In this document: piece after piece, positions 43,541-53,734 of the stretch | How the letters are laid out: each line of letters begins with the position of its first letter | Position numbering within the stretch: position 1 is the stretch's first letter | NCBI GenBank assembly: GCA_964480735.1 | Contig: CAYZQS010000002.1 | Location: forward strand, 1-64,000 | Direction: 5' to 3' | DNA: 64,000 bases | DNA from: UBA5972 sp964480735 | GTDB lineage: Bacteria > Pseudomonadota > Alphaproteobacteria > Rhodobacterales > Rhodobacteraceae | Notes under the pieces: generated by a model | What the model was told of the DNA's origin: nothing | Databases searched by the model: none | The model's input: only the letters and a program-made list of their open reading frames with translations | Translations under genes and position numbers: made by a program

Positions 43541-45670
43541 ATGGCAAAACCGTCGATTCGATTGGGCGTTGATATTGGTGGCACGTTTACAGACGTGGTG
43601 CTGGAAAACAGCGACGCGCGGTTTTCAGCCAAAGTCCTGACGACATATGACGCACCGGAAGACGCAATAATCACCGGGGTTCGCGAAGTTTGTGACAAGG
43701 CAGGCGTCGTTCCCGGGGACATAGGCCAGATCATTCACGGTACGACGTTGGCAACCAATGCGCTGATAGAACGGCGCGGGGCGAAAACCGCCCTGATCAC
43801 CACCAAAGGCTTTCGCGATGTGATCGAAATGCGCACCGAAAGCCGGTTTGAGCAATATGATTTAAATCTGACGTTGCCCGAACCTTTGTTGCCAAGAAAC
43901 CGTCGTTACGTCGTGGCAGAGCGGATGGATGCGGACGGTGGCGTGCTTTTGCCTTTGGACCGGACAGAGGTAGAGGATTTGGCAATGCTGCTGAAAGCTG
44001 CAAATTACCAAAGCGTCGCTGTTGGGCTGTTGCATTCTTACGTCAACGACGCGCACGAGCGGATGATCGCACAGGTTTTGGCCGACAGGTTGCCCGGCGT
44101 GATGGTGTCGCTTTCCAGCGAAGTCTCGCCGCAGATGCGGGAATATGAACGTTTCAGCACGACAATCGCCAATGCGTTTATCAAGCCTCTGATGAAATCC
44201 TATCTGGGGCGATTACGCGAAAGACTGGCAGCGACCGGTGCGGATTGTCCGGTATTTTTGATGCACTCCGGTGGCGGGATCATGTCACTGGAAAGTGCCG
44301 CAGAATTTCCGGTTCGACTGGTGGAAAGCGGACCCGCGGGCGGGGCGATCTTTGCTGCTGACATCGCAGCACGGCACGGAATTGACCGGGTGCTAAGCTT
44401 TGATATGGGCGGCACAACCGCAAAAATCTGCCTGATCAAAAACCAAACACCAAAAACCGCCCGGGTATTTGAAGTTGCCCGCTCGTACCGCTTTAAGAAA
44501 GGGTCCGGCATGCCGATTTCAATACCTGTGATCGATATGGTCGAGATTGGCGCAGGCGGCGGCTCGATTGCCCGTGTGGACGCGATGAACCAGATCAGGG
44601 TAGGCCCGGACAGCGCCGGGTCAGACCCGGGCCCGGCCTGTTATGGCCGTGGTGGTAAGCAGCCAACGGTCACAGACGCTGATCTGGTGCTTGGACGGCT
44701 TGATCCTGAAACCTTCGCCGGTGGCGCGATTGCGCTGCTCAAATCTGCCGCTGATACAGCGCTGGGCGCAAAGATCGGCACGCCACTTTCAATGGATGCA
44801 ACAGAAGCCGCCTTTGGGCTGGCGGAAGTTGTGGATGAAAACATGGCCAACGCCGCGCGTGTTCATGCTGTAGAGAACGGCGAAGACCTTGGCGCGTACA
44901 CGATGATTGCCTTTGGCGGGGCGGCGCCCCTGCACGCTGCGCGGTTGTGCGAAAAACTGGGCGTTGACACTTGCCTTGTGCCTGTGGGCGCTGGCGTTGG
45001 CTCTGCCATCGGGTTCCTGCGTGCGCCGTTCAGTTTTGAGGCAAGCCGATCCGTCTTTATGCGCATGTCAGACTTTGACACGAAAATGGTCAAACGGCTT
45101 TTTGCTGAGATGACGTCAGAATCTGCCCAATTCGTGCGGTCCTGTGACGCCAAAGCAAAAATCCTGACAAATCATAAACTCTATATGCGATATGCCGGTC
45201 AGGGGTGGGAAATACCAATCAATCTATCGGCCTTGCAGGCTGAAAGGCCGGATGCGGAAACTTTCATGCAATTGTTTGAGACTGAATATGCCAATCTGTT
45301 TGGCCGCGGTGTGGACGGGATGGAGGTTGAAATCACGCTTTGGTCGGTCAATGCGTTTACGGCTGATGCAAAGCCAACACCTGTTGATCGTCCGGTTGCC
45401 GTAAAAACGGCCAGACCGCGCACCCGTCGTTCGCTTTTTGATCCCGCACTTGGCAGACATACGGACGCCAGCGTTGTGCAGCGCACAGATTTAAGGGCCG
45501 GAAAACAGATGGCAGGTCCGGCGGTTGTGACCGAGGCAGAAACCACTGTTGTCGTCCCCAACAGCCGCCATGTTTTTGTGCACAGCGACGGCACCTTGGA
45601 AATTCAGCAAAAGGTGGTCAGCGAAGCGACGTCACTTACAGACAACCGGGTGGGTGCTGGCAATGATTAA
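43541..45670 (+). CDS. hyuA: hydantoinase/oxoprolinase subunit A
   Basis: 709 residues. The N-terminal ASKHA-type ATP site LGVDIGGTFTDVV and the HGTTLATNALIERRG block are the family signature. With HyuB it performs ATP-dependent opening of a cyclic amide (hydantoin, N-methylhydantoin or 5-oxoproline). 5-Oxoproline forms readily from gamma-glutamyl compounds, which would fit the ligases upstream. AGGA precedes the ATG; the stop overlaps hyuB. Confidence 0.92.
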   Translation: MAKPSIRLGVDIGGTFTDVVLENSDARFSAKVLTTYDAPEDAIITGVREVCDKAGVVPGDIGQIIHGTTLATNALIERRGAKTALITTKGFRDVIEMRTESRFEQYDLNLTLPEPLLPRNRRYVVAERMDADGGVLLPLDRTEVEDLAMLLKAANYQSVAVGLLHSYVNDAHERMIAQVLADRLPGVMVSLSSEVSPQMREYERFSTTIANAFIKPLMKSYLGRLRERLAATGADCPVFLMHSGGGIMSLESAAEFPVRLVESGPAGGAIFAADIAARHGIDRVLSFDMGGTTAKICLIKNQTPKTARVFEVARSYRFKKGSGMPISIPVIDMVEIGAGGGSIARVDAMNQIRVGPDSAGSDPGPACYGRGGKQPTVTDADLVLGRLDPETFAGGAIALLKSAADTALGAKIGTPLSMDATEAAFGLAEVVDENMANAARVHAVENGEDLGAYTMIAFGGAAPLHAARLCEKLGVDTCLVPVGAGVGSAIGFLRAPFSFEASRSVFMRMSDFDTKMVKRLFAEMTSESAQFVRSCDAKAKILTNHKLYMRYAGQGWEIPINLSALQAERPDAETFMQLFETEYANLFGRGVDGMEVEITLWSVNAFTADAKPTPVDRPVAVKTARPRTRRSLFDPALGRHTDASVVQRTDLRAGKQMAGPAVVTEAETTVVVPNSRHVFVHSDGTLEIQQKVVSEATSLTDNRVGAGND

Positions 45671-47369
45671 ACACAGCAAAGTTGCCCATCAGGTCATGTG
45701 GAACCGCCTGATTTCCATCGTCGAGGAACAGGCCCAGGCGCTGGTGCGCACGGCGTTTTCAACCTCGGTTCGCGAGGCCGGAGATTTATCCGCCGGCGTT
45801 TACAATCACAGCGGTCAAATGCTGGCACAAGCCGTGACAGGCACCCCCGGGCACGTCAACGCAATGGCGGATGCGGTTGGGCATTTTATCCGACGCATCG
45901 GGCGCAGCAACATGTTTTCCGGGGATGTCTATATCACCAATGACCCGTGGGAGGGCACGGGCCACAAACATGATATCACGCTGGTCACGCCCTCTTTTCA
46001 CCATGATGCACTGATTGGCTTTTTTGCCTGCACCGCCCATGTCACCGACATCGGCGGGCGCGGGTTTGGGGCTGACGCAAATGATGTGCACGAAGAGGGT
46101 CTTTACCTTCCGATTATGAAATTTGCCGAAAAAAATGTGGTTGATAAAACATTGTTGGCAATTATTCGCGGCAACGTGCGCGAGCCGGACCAACTGGTGG
46201 GCGATATCTATGCGCTTGCGGCCTGTAACGACATCGGACACCGCCGCCTGATTGAAATGGTCCGCGAATTTGGACTGCGTGATCTGGCGGGGATTTCTGA
46301 ATTCATCCTGACAAACTCGCGCAAAGCAACGCTGGCGCGGATCAACGCGCTGACGCCGGGCACAGCGGACGGGCATATGAGGATTGACGGTTATTCCAAA
46401 CCGGTGGATTTGCGGGTGCGGCTGACGATTGCAAAAGACCGGGTTGTCAGTGACTGGAATGGCACCAGCACCGTTGACAAAAAGGGCATCAACGTGCCGC
46501 TTGTCTATACAAAAGCCTATGCCTGCTATGCCTTAAAATGTGCCATCGCGCCGGACATTCCAAACAACGCGGCCAGTCTGGCACCATTTGAAATAACCGC
46601 ACCGGAAAACACCATTGTAAACGCCGTCCACCCTGCGCCCGTGGCCCTGCGTCATGTCATCGGCCACATGGTGCCAGATACAGTTTACGCGGCACTTGAT
46701 AAATTGCTGCCGGGCGTTGTGCCTGCTGAAGGTGCCGGTTGCCTGTGTAATTTCCAACTGAGCCTCAGACCCAGAACCGACAAACCGGCGCCGCCAAACG
46801 CTTATCGCGCCGAAGTTCTGACGTTTAATTCCGGCGGCTCTGGTGCGCGGCCTGGGCTTGACGGCATGAACGCAACGGCTTTTCCTTCAGGGGTGATGAC
46901 CATGCCGGTTGAAGCAACCGAACAAGTGGGGCCGGTGATCATCTGGCGCAAGGAATTGCGCCCGGATTCCGGTGGTGCAGGGAAGTTTCGCGGCGGATTG
47001 GGGCAGTTTATGGAAGTGGGTGCCCGCGAGGGTCATGAATTTGACATGCAGGCAATGTTTGACCGCGTAAACCATCCGGCCAAAGGCCGTCGCGGCGGTC
47101 AGGATGGTGGCGCAACCACAATCGAATTGGAAAACGGTGCCCCGATGAAAGGGAAAGGCAAGCAGTTCGTGCCACACGGACGCCGTGTGTTGATGGCATT
47201 TCCGGGCGGTGCCGGGTATGGAAGCGCTGACAACCGGGACAAGGATGACGCAAAGCGCGATCTTGCCAACGGTTATATCACAGCCAAAAATGCGGCTGAT
47301 CAATATGGTCTAAGCGACAAAGAGATTTCAGATGTCTTGCGTCGTGCACAAATTGGAGAGATTTTCTGA
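45663..47369 (+). CDS. hyuB: hydantoinase/oxoprolinase subunit B
   Basis: 568 residues from the ATG at 45663, overlapping the hyuA stop by eight bases. Family blocks: VREAGDLSAGVYN, GTPGHVNAM, NDPWEGTGHKHD, and near the C-terminus RGGQDGG and PGGAGYG. Forms the catalytic complex with HyuA. A longer frame upstream is inside hyuA and lacks a suitable start. Confidence 0.92.
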   Translation: MIKHSKVAHQVMWNRLISIVEEQAQALVRTAFSTSVREAGDLSAGVYNHSGQMLAQAVTGTPGHVNAMADAVGHFIRRIGRSNMFSGDVYITNDPWEGTGHKHDITLVTPSFHHDALIGFFACTAHVTDIGGRGFGADANDVHEEGLYLPIMKFAEKNVVDKTLLAIIRGNVREPDQLVGDIYALAACNDIGHRRLIEMVREFGLRDLAGISEFILTNSRKATLARINALTPGTADGHMRIDGYSKPVDLRVRLTIAKDRVVSDWNGTSTVDKKGINVPLVYTKAYACYALKCAIAPDIPNNAASLAPFEITAPENTIVNAVHPAPVALRHVIGHMVPDTVYAALDKLLPGVVPAEGAGCLCNFQLSLRPRTDKPAPPNAYRAEVLTFNSGGSGARPGLDGMNATAFPSGVMTMPVEATEQVGPVIIWRKELRPDSGGAGKFRGGLGQFMEVGAREGHEFDMQAMFDRVNHPAKGRRGGQDGGATTIELENGAPMKGKGKQFVPHGRRVLMAFPGGAGYGSADNRDKDDAKRDLANGYITAKNAADQYGLSDKEISDVLRRAQIGEIF

Positions 47370-48589
47370 TGGCAACAAACCTGTCCGCCACACCCGTTCA
47401 ATCCAATTATGACGTCATCATAATTGGCGGCGCAATCATGGGCTCGTCCGCTGCCTGGTTTTTGATGGACAATCCGGATTTTGATGGTTCAGTATTGGTG
47501 ATCGAGCGCGATCCAAGTTATGAATTTTGCTCAACCGCGCACACCAATTCCTGCATCCGCCAACAGTTTTCGACCGAACTGAATATCAAAATTTCCCAAT
47601 TCGCGGCAGACTTCATCAAAAACTTGCGCGCCTATATGGGGGGGGACGCACGGGTGCCTGATCTGGAAATCCAATCTTATGGTTACTTGTTTTTGGCAGA
47701 TACCGAAGAAGCCGCCGCAAATCTGCGGGCCGCGCAAAAAGTGCAACTTGCGGCAGGCACCGAAACGCAATTGCTGTCTCCAAAAGAAATCGCGAAGGAT
47801 TACCCGTTTTATCAGTTGGACGACATTGTGCTTGGCAGCATCAACAAGAAAGATGAGGGTTATTGGGACAGCGGAACAGTGTTTGATTGGCTGCGTCGGT
47901 CAGCCCGTGATCGTGGGGCGGAATATGTCCGGGCAGAGGTGGCCGGCATTCAGAAAAACGCCGCAGGAACCCGCGTTTCAGGCGTGACGTTGACAGATGG
48001 CCGGAAAATCGGTTGCGGGCAATTGGTCAACGCAACCGGCCCCCGCGCTGCCAGAACAGCAAAAATGGCCGGAATTGACATCCCGGTGGAGCCCCGCAAA
48101 CGGTATTCATGGATATTCAAGGCGGAAAAGCCTCTGGACCGGAACTTACCGCTTACGATTGACCCGTCAGGCGTTCATCTGCGGCAGGACGGCCCCGAAA
48201 CCTATTTGGTTGGATCAAAAGGAGACCCTGATCCGGCCGTTGATTTTGACGATTTTGGCATGGATCACAGCCTGTTTGAGAACCACATATGGCCCTCTTT
48301 TGCGTCTCGCATTCCGCAGTTTGAGGCCGTCCGCGTTGTTACCGAATGGGCTGGTCAATATGCTTATAATGTGCTCGATCAAAACGCTATCATCGGACCG
48401 CACAACCAAATTGAAAACTTCATTTTCATGAATGGATTTTCCGGCCACGGGTTGCAGCAATCCCCCGCTATGGGGCGCGGCATTGCAGAGTGGCTGACGT
48501 ACGGCGCTTACCGCAGTCTGGACCTCAGCCCGTTCGGATTTGAGCGCATCATGCGCAACGAAGCCGTCGTAGAGAAAGCCGTCGTATGA
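47369..48589 (+). CDS. FAD-dependent oxidoreductase, sarcosine oxidase/DAO type
   Basis: 406 residues. Rossmann motif DVIIIGGAIMGSSAAWFL near residue 15, then the DAO fold with FMNGFSGHGLQQSPAMGRG at the C-terminus. Members oxidise secondary N-methylamines or D-amino acids. It starts at the last base of the hyuB stop, so the three genes form one unit: ring opening followed by oxidation of an N-methylamino acid (for example an N-carbamoyl- or sarcosine-type product) is a reasonable inference. Confidence 0.85.
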   Translation: MATNLSATPVQSNYDVIIIGGAIMGSSAAWFLMDNPDFDGSVLVIERDPSYEFCSTAHTNSCIRQQFSTELNIKISQFAADFIKNLRAYMGGDARVPDLEIQSYGYLFLADTEEAAANLRAAQKVQLAAGTETQLLSPKEIAKDYPFYQLDDIVLGSINKKDEGYWDSGTVFDWLRRSARDRGAEYVRAEVAGIQKNAAGTRVSGVTLTDGRKIGCGQLVNATGPRAARTAKMAGIDIPVEPRKRYSWIFKAEKPLDRNLPLTIDPSGVHLRQDGPETYLVGSKGDPDPAVDFDDFGMDHSLFENHIWPSFASRIPQFEAVRVVTEWAGQYAYNVLDQNAIIGPHNQIENFIFMNGFSGHGLQQSPAMGRGIAEWLTYGAYRSLDLSPFGFERIMRNEAVVEKAVV

Positions 48590-48650
48590 TAATGGTCCGC
48601 ACCACGCAGTATTTAACCACTATGGTTTTCCGGAACACCAAGGCCGACTC

Positions 48651-49487
48651 ATGAAAAAACTTGTTCTTACCGGTGCCGCCGGGCGCCTTGGCTCTTATTT
48701 GCGTGAACCGCTTTCAAAGATGTGCAATGAATTTGTTTCATCTGACAAGGTTGATGATATCGGCACGCTTTACGCCGGCGAGCAATACGAAAAAGCTGAT
48801 TTGGAAGACAAAACCGCCATCAACAACCTGTTGGAAGGCGCTGAAATGGTTGTGCATTTCGGGGCCATCCCGGACGAAGCACCGTTTGAAACCATTCTTG
48901 GCCCAAACATTATCGGCGCGTACAACGTTTGGGAGTCCGCCCATCAAAACGCGGTGCGCCGGGTGGTTTATGCCAGTTCGATCCACGCCGTCGGCATGCA
49001 CCCCACGGATGATTTCATCGGTATTAACGCGGCGCACAGACCGGATACGTTTTACGGGCTGGCCAAGTGCTTTGCCGAAGATCTGGGGCGCATGTACTGG
49101 GACAAACGCGGGCTGGAAGCGGTGTGTTTGCGAATCCTGTCCTGTGCGCAGGTGACCAGCCCGCGGGCGCTGGGCACATGGCTGAGTTATGACGATCTGG
49201 TTCAGCTGGTCACGCAGGCCGTTACGGCGCCAAAAACCGGTTTCAGCGTCATTTATGGTGTTTCCGGCAACGACCGGGCGCCCGTAGACAATGCGCTGGC
49301 CGGCCATCTGGGGTATCGCCCCAAGGACAATGCTGAACAATTTGCAGGTGATATTCTAAGTAAAGGCAACGTGGCTGATCCCGGTGACATCGCGCAAACC
49401 CGATTGGGTGGGCCATTTGCGGCTGTTGAACTGGGCGAAAGCGGTATGGCAAAGATGAATATTATAGATGACCGCAAAAAGTCATAG
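48651..49487 (+). CDS. NAD-dependent SDR, uronate dehydrogenase-like
   Basis: 278 residues, extended SDR. Cofactor loop TGAAGRLG (residues 6-13), catalytic YxxxK in FYGLAKCF, preceded by YASSIHAVG. The GTWLSYDDLVQL and YRPKDNAE segments match bacterial uronate dehydrogenases, which oxidise galacturonate/glucuronate to aldarolactones. Its link to the amine genes is unclear; it may serve a sugar acid route or an unrelated aldehyde/alcohol. Confidence 0.78.
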   Translation: MKKLVLTGAAGRLGSYLREPLSKMCNEFVSSDKVDDIGTLYAGEQYEKADLEDKTAINNLLEGAEMVVHFGAIPDEAPFETILGPNIIGAYNVWESAHQNAVRRVVYASSIHAVGMHPTDDFIGINAAHRPDTFYGLAKCFAEDLGRMYWDKRGLEAVCLRILSCAQVTSPRALGTWLSYDDLVQLVTQAVTAPKTGFSVIYGVSGNDRAPVDNALAGHLGYRPKDNAEQFAGDILSKGNVADPGDIAQTRLGGPFAAVELGESGMAKMNIIDDRKKS

Positions 49488-50195
49488 GCAAATCGCGGGC
49501 CTTGGCGTCACTTGTTGAAAGCTCACACTTACAGAACCGGATAACGCCCACTCTATTTGATCGATAATATTGGTTGAGATAAATGGACGCAGACATTGTT
49601 CCGGTTTTGAGCTGAATTCGCCGCCGTGGCTTTACAAAATCTGCATGTGTCGGCGCAGCACGCAGCTTGCCACCGCACCACAGGCATTGCGGTACAATTC
49701 GCGGCTTGACACGGCAGTTGATACAACAACCCAAACCAACGCCTAAGAAGCCTGATCAGTCTCTGGTGTTTTGGGTTTACCCTTTGATAATAAGCGCATT
49801 TCCGGGCGCTGCGGTTCAAACGCAAGACTGGTTTAAAAGTTTATCGTCTTAGCCTTTTCCTAAGTTCAAACCGTTCAGACAAATTGTACGGTTTGGTATT
49901 ACAGCAGCCCGTTGAAATACTGATCGGACCAAATAAAACGCGATCATTCCGCCCCGTCGGTCTGGTTTTAAAGCGCGGCGTTCAAGACCAGATATCGGCC
50001 AAAGAACCACCTCGATGTTAAAATTTACATTTATGCCACTTCATATTGCAGAATGAAAATTGTATTGGGTCGAAAAGTAAAACAAATGGACTATTTGAAC
50101 AGGGATTCTGCCATGCAGAATTTCGATCGTGCGGGTACCGACACGCGGCCCAAAGACCAAATGGCCTGAATTTTCATTGGATTGGAAATGGCAAA
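49488..50195. other. 708-base spacer, no gene supported
   Basis: The only open frames here lack ribosome sites and resemble nothing I know. It separates the amine island from the molybdoenzyme cluster and should hold the promoter of the latter. No strong hairpin or repeat is evident. Confidence 0.45.
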
Positions 50196-50852
50196 ATGAA
50201 AATCACCTGGTGCGGGCATTCGGCCTTTGTTGTGGCGTCAAATCACGGTCTGGTCCGGTATCTGTTTGATCCCTATATCTCTGGCGCCTGGAACGGTGGT
50301 TTGCGCTACGGTTCAATCCGCGAGGGCTGTGACGCAATATTTGTGTCCCACCGTCACGACGGGCACTTTGGTTACAACACAATCGGCGGCAACAAGACCT
50401 TTATCCGCGGTTACGGAAAATTCTGGGTGCATGCGGTTGAAGTGACCGGTATCAAAACCTGGCATGACAACAGCGAAGGTGCCGAACGCGGTGACAACAC
50501 GGTTTTTCGTTTTACCATGAACGACATAAATGTGGCGCACATGGGCGATATCGGCCACACCCTTACAGATGCGCAGCTTGAAGAAACAGGTGACATTGAT
50601 GTGCTGATGGTGCCGTGCGGTGGTCATTCAACCGTTGATGCGGCAGGTGCTTATGCAATTGTTCAGCAACTTAATCCTAAAATCGTGGTGCCGATGCACT
50701 ATAAAACCGACAAAATTGATGGTAGGATTGACGGTGTGGAGCCGTTTGAGAAGCTGTTTGATCATGTAGAGCATCATACCGGCCCGCTGGAATTTACATC
50801 TGACAGTTTGCCAAAGCAGACAACTTTGATGGTTATGACGCCGCTTTATTAA
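50196..50852 (+). CDS. metallo-beta-lactamase-fold metal-dependent hydrolase
   Basis: 218 residues. N-terminal MKITWCGHSAF and the later HMGDIGHTLTDAQL, then IDVLMVPCGGHSTVDA and PKIVVPMHYKTDK, are typical of the UlaG/UPF0173-like branch. The metal motif reads HRHDGH rather than the usual HxHxDH, with the Asp and Gly exchanged, so metal binding may be altered. The ATG at 50196 was chosen because homologues start at this point. It leads the molybdoenzyme cluster. Confidence 0.8.
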   Translation: MKITWCGHSAFVVASNHGLVRYLFDPYISGAWNGGLRYGSIREGCDAIFVSHRHDGHFGYNTIGGNKTFIRGYGKFWVHAVEVTGIKTWHDNSEGAERGDNTVFRFTMNDINVAHMGDIGHTLTDAQLEETGDIDVLMVPCGGHSTVDAAGAYAIVQQLNPKIVVPMHYKTDKIDGRIDGVEPFEKLFDHVEHHTGPLEFTSDSLPKQTTLMVMTPLY

Positions 50853-50862
50853 AGGAAACGCC

Positions 50863-51138
50863 ATGCAACCCTTTTTTAATGACCTCATGAAAGATGAGAT
50901 TGAAATGGTCACACGTCTGCAGGAAGAGGCGCGCCATGTGCCGGATGATGAATGGGCAGAATGGGTTAACCTGAATAAAGACAAGGTACGCCTTGCCGGA
51001 AACGACGGATCGGTGCCGGATCAGGAAGAATGGATAAAACGCTGTGAAAGTTTCCTTGTGGTCATGGGAAAGCCTATAAATCAGTCGCATACCGAAAATG
51101 CGGAGCGGCAAAATAGCACTATCTTTGAGCCGGAATAA
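50863..51138 (+). CDS. unknown small acidic protein
   Basis: 91 residues, rich in Glu, Asp and Asn, largely helical, with no signal peptide and no cysteines in pairs. AAGGAAA lies before the ATG, ten bases after the hydrolase stop, so it belongs to the same operon. I do not recognise it; it may be a small subunit or chaperone of the molybdoenzyme that follows. Confidence 0.65.
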   Translation: MQPFFNDLMKDEIEMVTRLQEEARHVPDDEWAEWVNLNKDKVRLAGNDGSVPDQEEWIKRCESFLVVMGKPINQSHTENAERQNSTIFEPE

Positions 51139-51183
51139 TTGATAGTCATATTCTAACATATGAATACGGGAGTTTAATACAAT

Positions 51184-53730
51184 ATGTCGTTAGCGCCATT
51201 AGACGAATCAACCCGCGACTATGATCGCGTCGTTGCCACCAATTGTAACAACCAGTGTGAATCCTCATGCGGCATGATGGTATATGTCAAAGAGGGCAGG
51301 GTTGTCGACATTATGGGCGATACCAGAAACCCAAACGCCTACGGCTCGCTTTGCTGTAAGGGGACAGGGTCTTACCAGCATATCTATAACCCGCTGCGCG
51401 TCAAATATCCGATGATTCGGAAAACTTTGGATGACGATTTCCAGCGCGTGTCATGGGACGATGCGATGGATTTCACCGCAGAACGCCTGTTGAAGGTTCG
51501 CCAGAAGTACGGACCTGAGGCTTTGATGATCCACCGCACAGGTCGTTCCGACTATGCGTGGAAAATGGCGGCGAAACGGTTCTCGAAACTTTGGGGCACG
51601 CCAAACGTTGTGGGGCAGGGTCCGATTTGTTGTGAATCCCCCGGGGTTGCAGGCAACTATACTTGGGGTGCCCGCGAATTGTTCCGCCTGACCAACCCGT
51701 CAATGGACTGGGTCAACTCTAAATGTATCATGGTTGCCGGTTCAAATATGGCCGCTTCCGAGGTTACAACCGCAAACTGGTTGCTGAACGCGCGTGAAAA
51801 CGGCGCGACGCTGATCGTGATCGATCCACGCTTTAACGCCACGATGGCCAAAGCCGACATCGCCATGCGGCTGCGTCCGAACACGGATGCCGCACTGGCA
51901 CTGGCCATGATTCATGTGGTTCTGAAAGAAAATCTGCAGGACGATGATTTCATTGAAAAGAACGTCACCGGCCTGTCAGAGTGGATGCCTTTGATCGAGG
52001 ATATGCCGCCTGAGCGTGCAGAGCGTATCACCTGGGTGCCAAAAGAAACCATTATCGAGGCGGCGCGTGCATTTGCGCAGGCAAAACCGGCCTCTATGAC
52101 TGGGTGTCTGGGAACGGCACAGACCTACAACTCTAACAACATCAACCGGTGTTACCAGTTGCTAAGCGCAATCACCGGCAATGTTGGGATCGAGGGTGGT
52201 GGTGTCAACTGGCTGCACAACTGTCGGCCACCGGATCATCCCGGTCGCGATATTCCCACATACCCCCGTTCAGAGCTTGACGGCAAAATGGATGCAGCGG
52301 CTTCCGGCTATGGTCTGGAAGACGCCGGGCTTGACCTGCCAAACCGTGGCGTGGCCCGCCCGCCGGTCAGCGACAAGCTGGTGCCGTGGCTGGATATTTC
52401 CGCTTCGGTCTTCCCGAATGCCATCCTGACCCAGAAACCATACCCAATTCGTGCGGTCTGGTGGAACGGCAACATGCTGGCACAGATGCCAAACACCAAT
52501 AAATACTCGGCAGCGATGGCGGCCAATGTGGATATCTCTATTCACATGTCATGGCACCCGAACTTTACCTATCACCACGCGCATGTGGCGTTCCCGATCA
52601 CATCCTGGGTGGAACGTGAAGGTCAGGTGCACCACGGCAACAACCGTCTGAACCAGTGGTACAACAAATGTATCGACGAGAACTGGGAATGCCGGAACGA
52701 CGTTGATGTGGTTTGCGGTATCGCGGATCGCGTGGGACTGGGCGAATACTTCCCATTCCGCGACAGTCGCAACCGCGCAGATTTGCCTGCATGGGTGGCC
52801 TTCTTTAACAAGCAGGATCCGTTCACCGCCGGTATGTCCAAGGAAACGATGGACCCTGAAACAACGCCTCCGGGTGGTGTGATGTGGCCAGCGTTGACTG
52901 AAGAAGACGCGATGAAATACGAAACCGATGACGCGAAAATCCGCGGCAAATGGATCATGTACCGCGAAGGCGAGACTTATCCCGGTTCCGAGCATCGCTT
53001 CCCCACAGAATCCGGTAAAATCGAATGCGCATCGCGTCCGATGGAAGTTCTGGGTTGGGACCGTTTGCCGCAACACCGCGAAGGCGCCCATACGGCCGTA
53101 TCCGCACCCGAGGAATTCAAGGAATTCCCACTGGTGCTGTGCACAGGGCGTCTGGTGTCGACATTCCACGAAATGGGCCACTGGTGGCCTTGGTGTGACG
53201 AGCTTGAGCCTGAGAAGTTTGCGCAAATACATCCCCGTCTTGCCAACGCACTGGGCATTCGCGACGGTGACGTTGTGATCCTTGAAAGCAAAATGGGCGA
53301 GATCGAAAGTTTCGCCTGGGTCACAGAAGAAACCGATCCCCGCGAAATCTGGGTGCCGGCCTCAACCGATGAATACCAGCCTTTCGTGCCTGGTATCACC
53401 AACCGCAACGTGTGTTACCTGATTGATGACATCATCAAAGATCCGGTCTACAACCAGCCGGAATTCAAGGCCCAGCTGATCAACATCCGCAAAAAAGGCG
53501 CGGATCGCGATAAAGCGGTCAAGATGACCCACTCTATCGTTGATCCAATGTCAGATTATCCGGTAAAAGACTACGAATTTGGCCAGTATCTGGACGGTGT
53601 GGCGCAAGCCGGTGCACCAACCTGGGACAAGGAAACTGGTAAAATCATGTATGAAGGCAAAGCCTACGATACGGGTAACCTGATTGAAAAAGTGATGGCC
53701 AAGCGCCAGGCAGAAAAGGGAGCTGCGTAA
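51184..53730 (+). CDS. DMSO reductase-family molybdopterin oxidoreductase, catalytic subunit
   Basis: 848 residues. N-terminal 4Fe-4S motif Cys21-x3-Cys25-x3-Cys29-x27-Cys57, as in PsrA/PhsA/DmsA-like enzymes. The probable molybdenum ligand lies in ICCESPG (Cys149 or Cys150). A molybdopterin-dinucleotide domain is evident at the C-terminus (FPLVLCTGRLVSTFHEMGHW). There is no Tat signal, so it should be cytoplasmic. Partner Fe/S subunit and TorD-type chaperone follow, but no membrane anchor. The substrate is unknown; sulfur compounds or formate-like donors are candidates by family only. Confidence 0.88.
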   Translation: MSLAPLDESTRDYDRVVATNCNNQCESSCGMMVYVKEGRVVDIMGDTRNPNAYGSLCCKGTGSYQHIYNPLRVKYPMIRKTLDDDFQRVSWDDAMDFTAERLLKVRQKYGPEALMIHRTGRSDYAWKMAAKRFSKLWGTPNVVGQGPICCESPGVAGNYTWGARELFRLTNPSMDWVNSKCIMVAGSNMAASEVTTANWLLNARENGATLIVIDPRFNATMAKADIAMRLRPNTDAALALAMIHVVLKENLQDDDFIEKNVTGLSEWMPLIEDMPPERAERITWVPKETIIEAARAFAQAKPASMTGCLGTAQTYNSNNINRCYQLLSAITGNVGIEGGGVNWLHNCRPPDHPGRDIPTYPRSELDGKMDAAASGYGLEDAGLDLPNRGVARPPVSDKLVPWLDISASVFPNAILTQKPYPIRAVWWNGNMLAQMPNTNKYSAAMAANVDISIHMSWHPNFTYHHAHVAFPITSWVEREGQVHHGNNRLNQWYNKCIDENWECRNDVDVVCGIADRVGLGEYFPFRDSRNRADLPAWVAFFNKQDPFTAGMSKETMDPETTPPGGVMWPALTEEDAMKYETDDAKIRGKWIMYREGETYPGSEHRFPTESGKIECASRPMEVLGWDRLPQHREGAHTAVSAPEEFKEFPLVLCTGRLVSTFHEMGHWWPWCDELEPEKFAQIHPRLANALGIRDGDVVILESKMGEIESFAWVTEETDPREIWVPASTDEYQPFVPGITNRNVCYLIDDIIKDPVYNQPEFKAQLINIRKKGADRDKAVKMTHSIVDPMSDYPVKDYEFGQYLDGVAQAGAPTWDKETGKIMYEGKAYDTGNLIEKVMAKRQAEKGAA

Positions 53731-53734
53731 AGTC

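Noticed and set aside
49462..49825. Small minus-strand frames after the SDR gene
   Set aside because: They have no ribosome sites and no recognisable composition, and they overlap one another in different frames.
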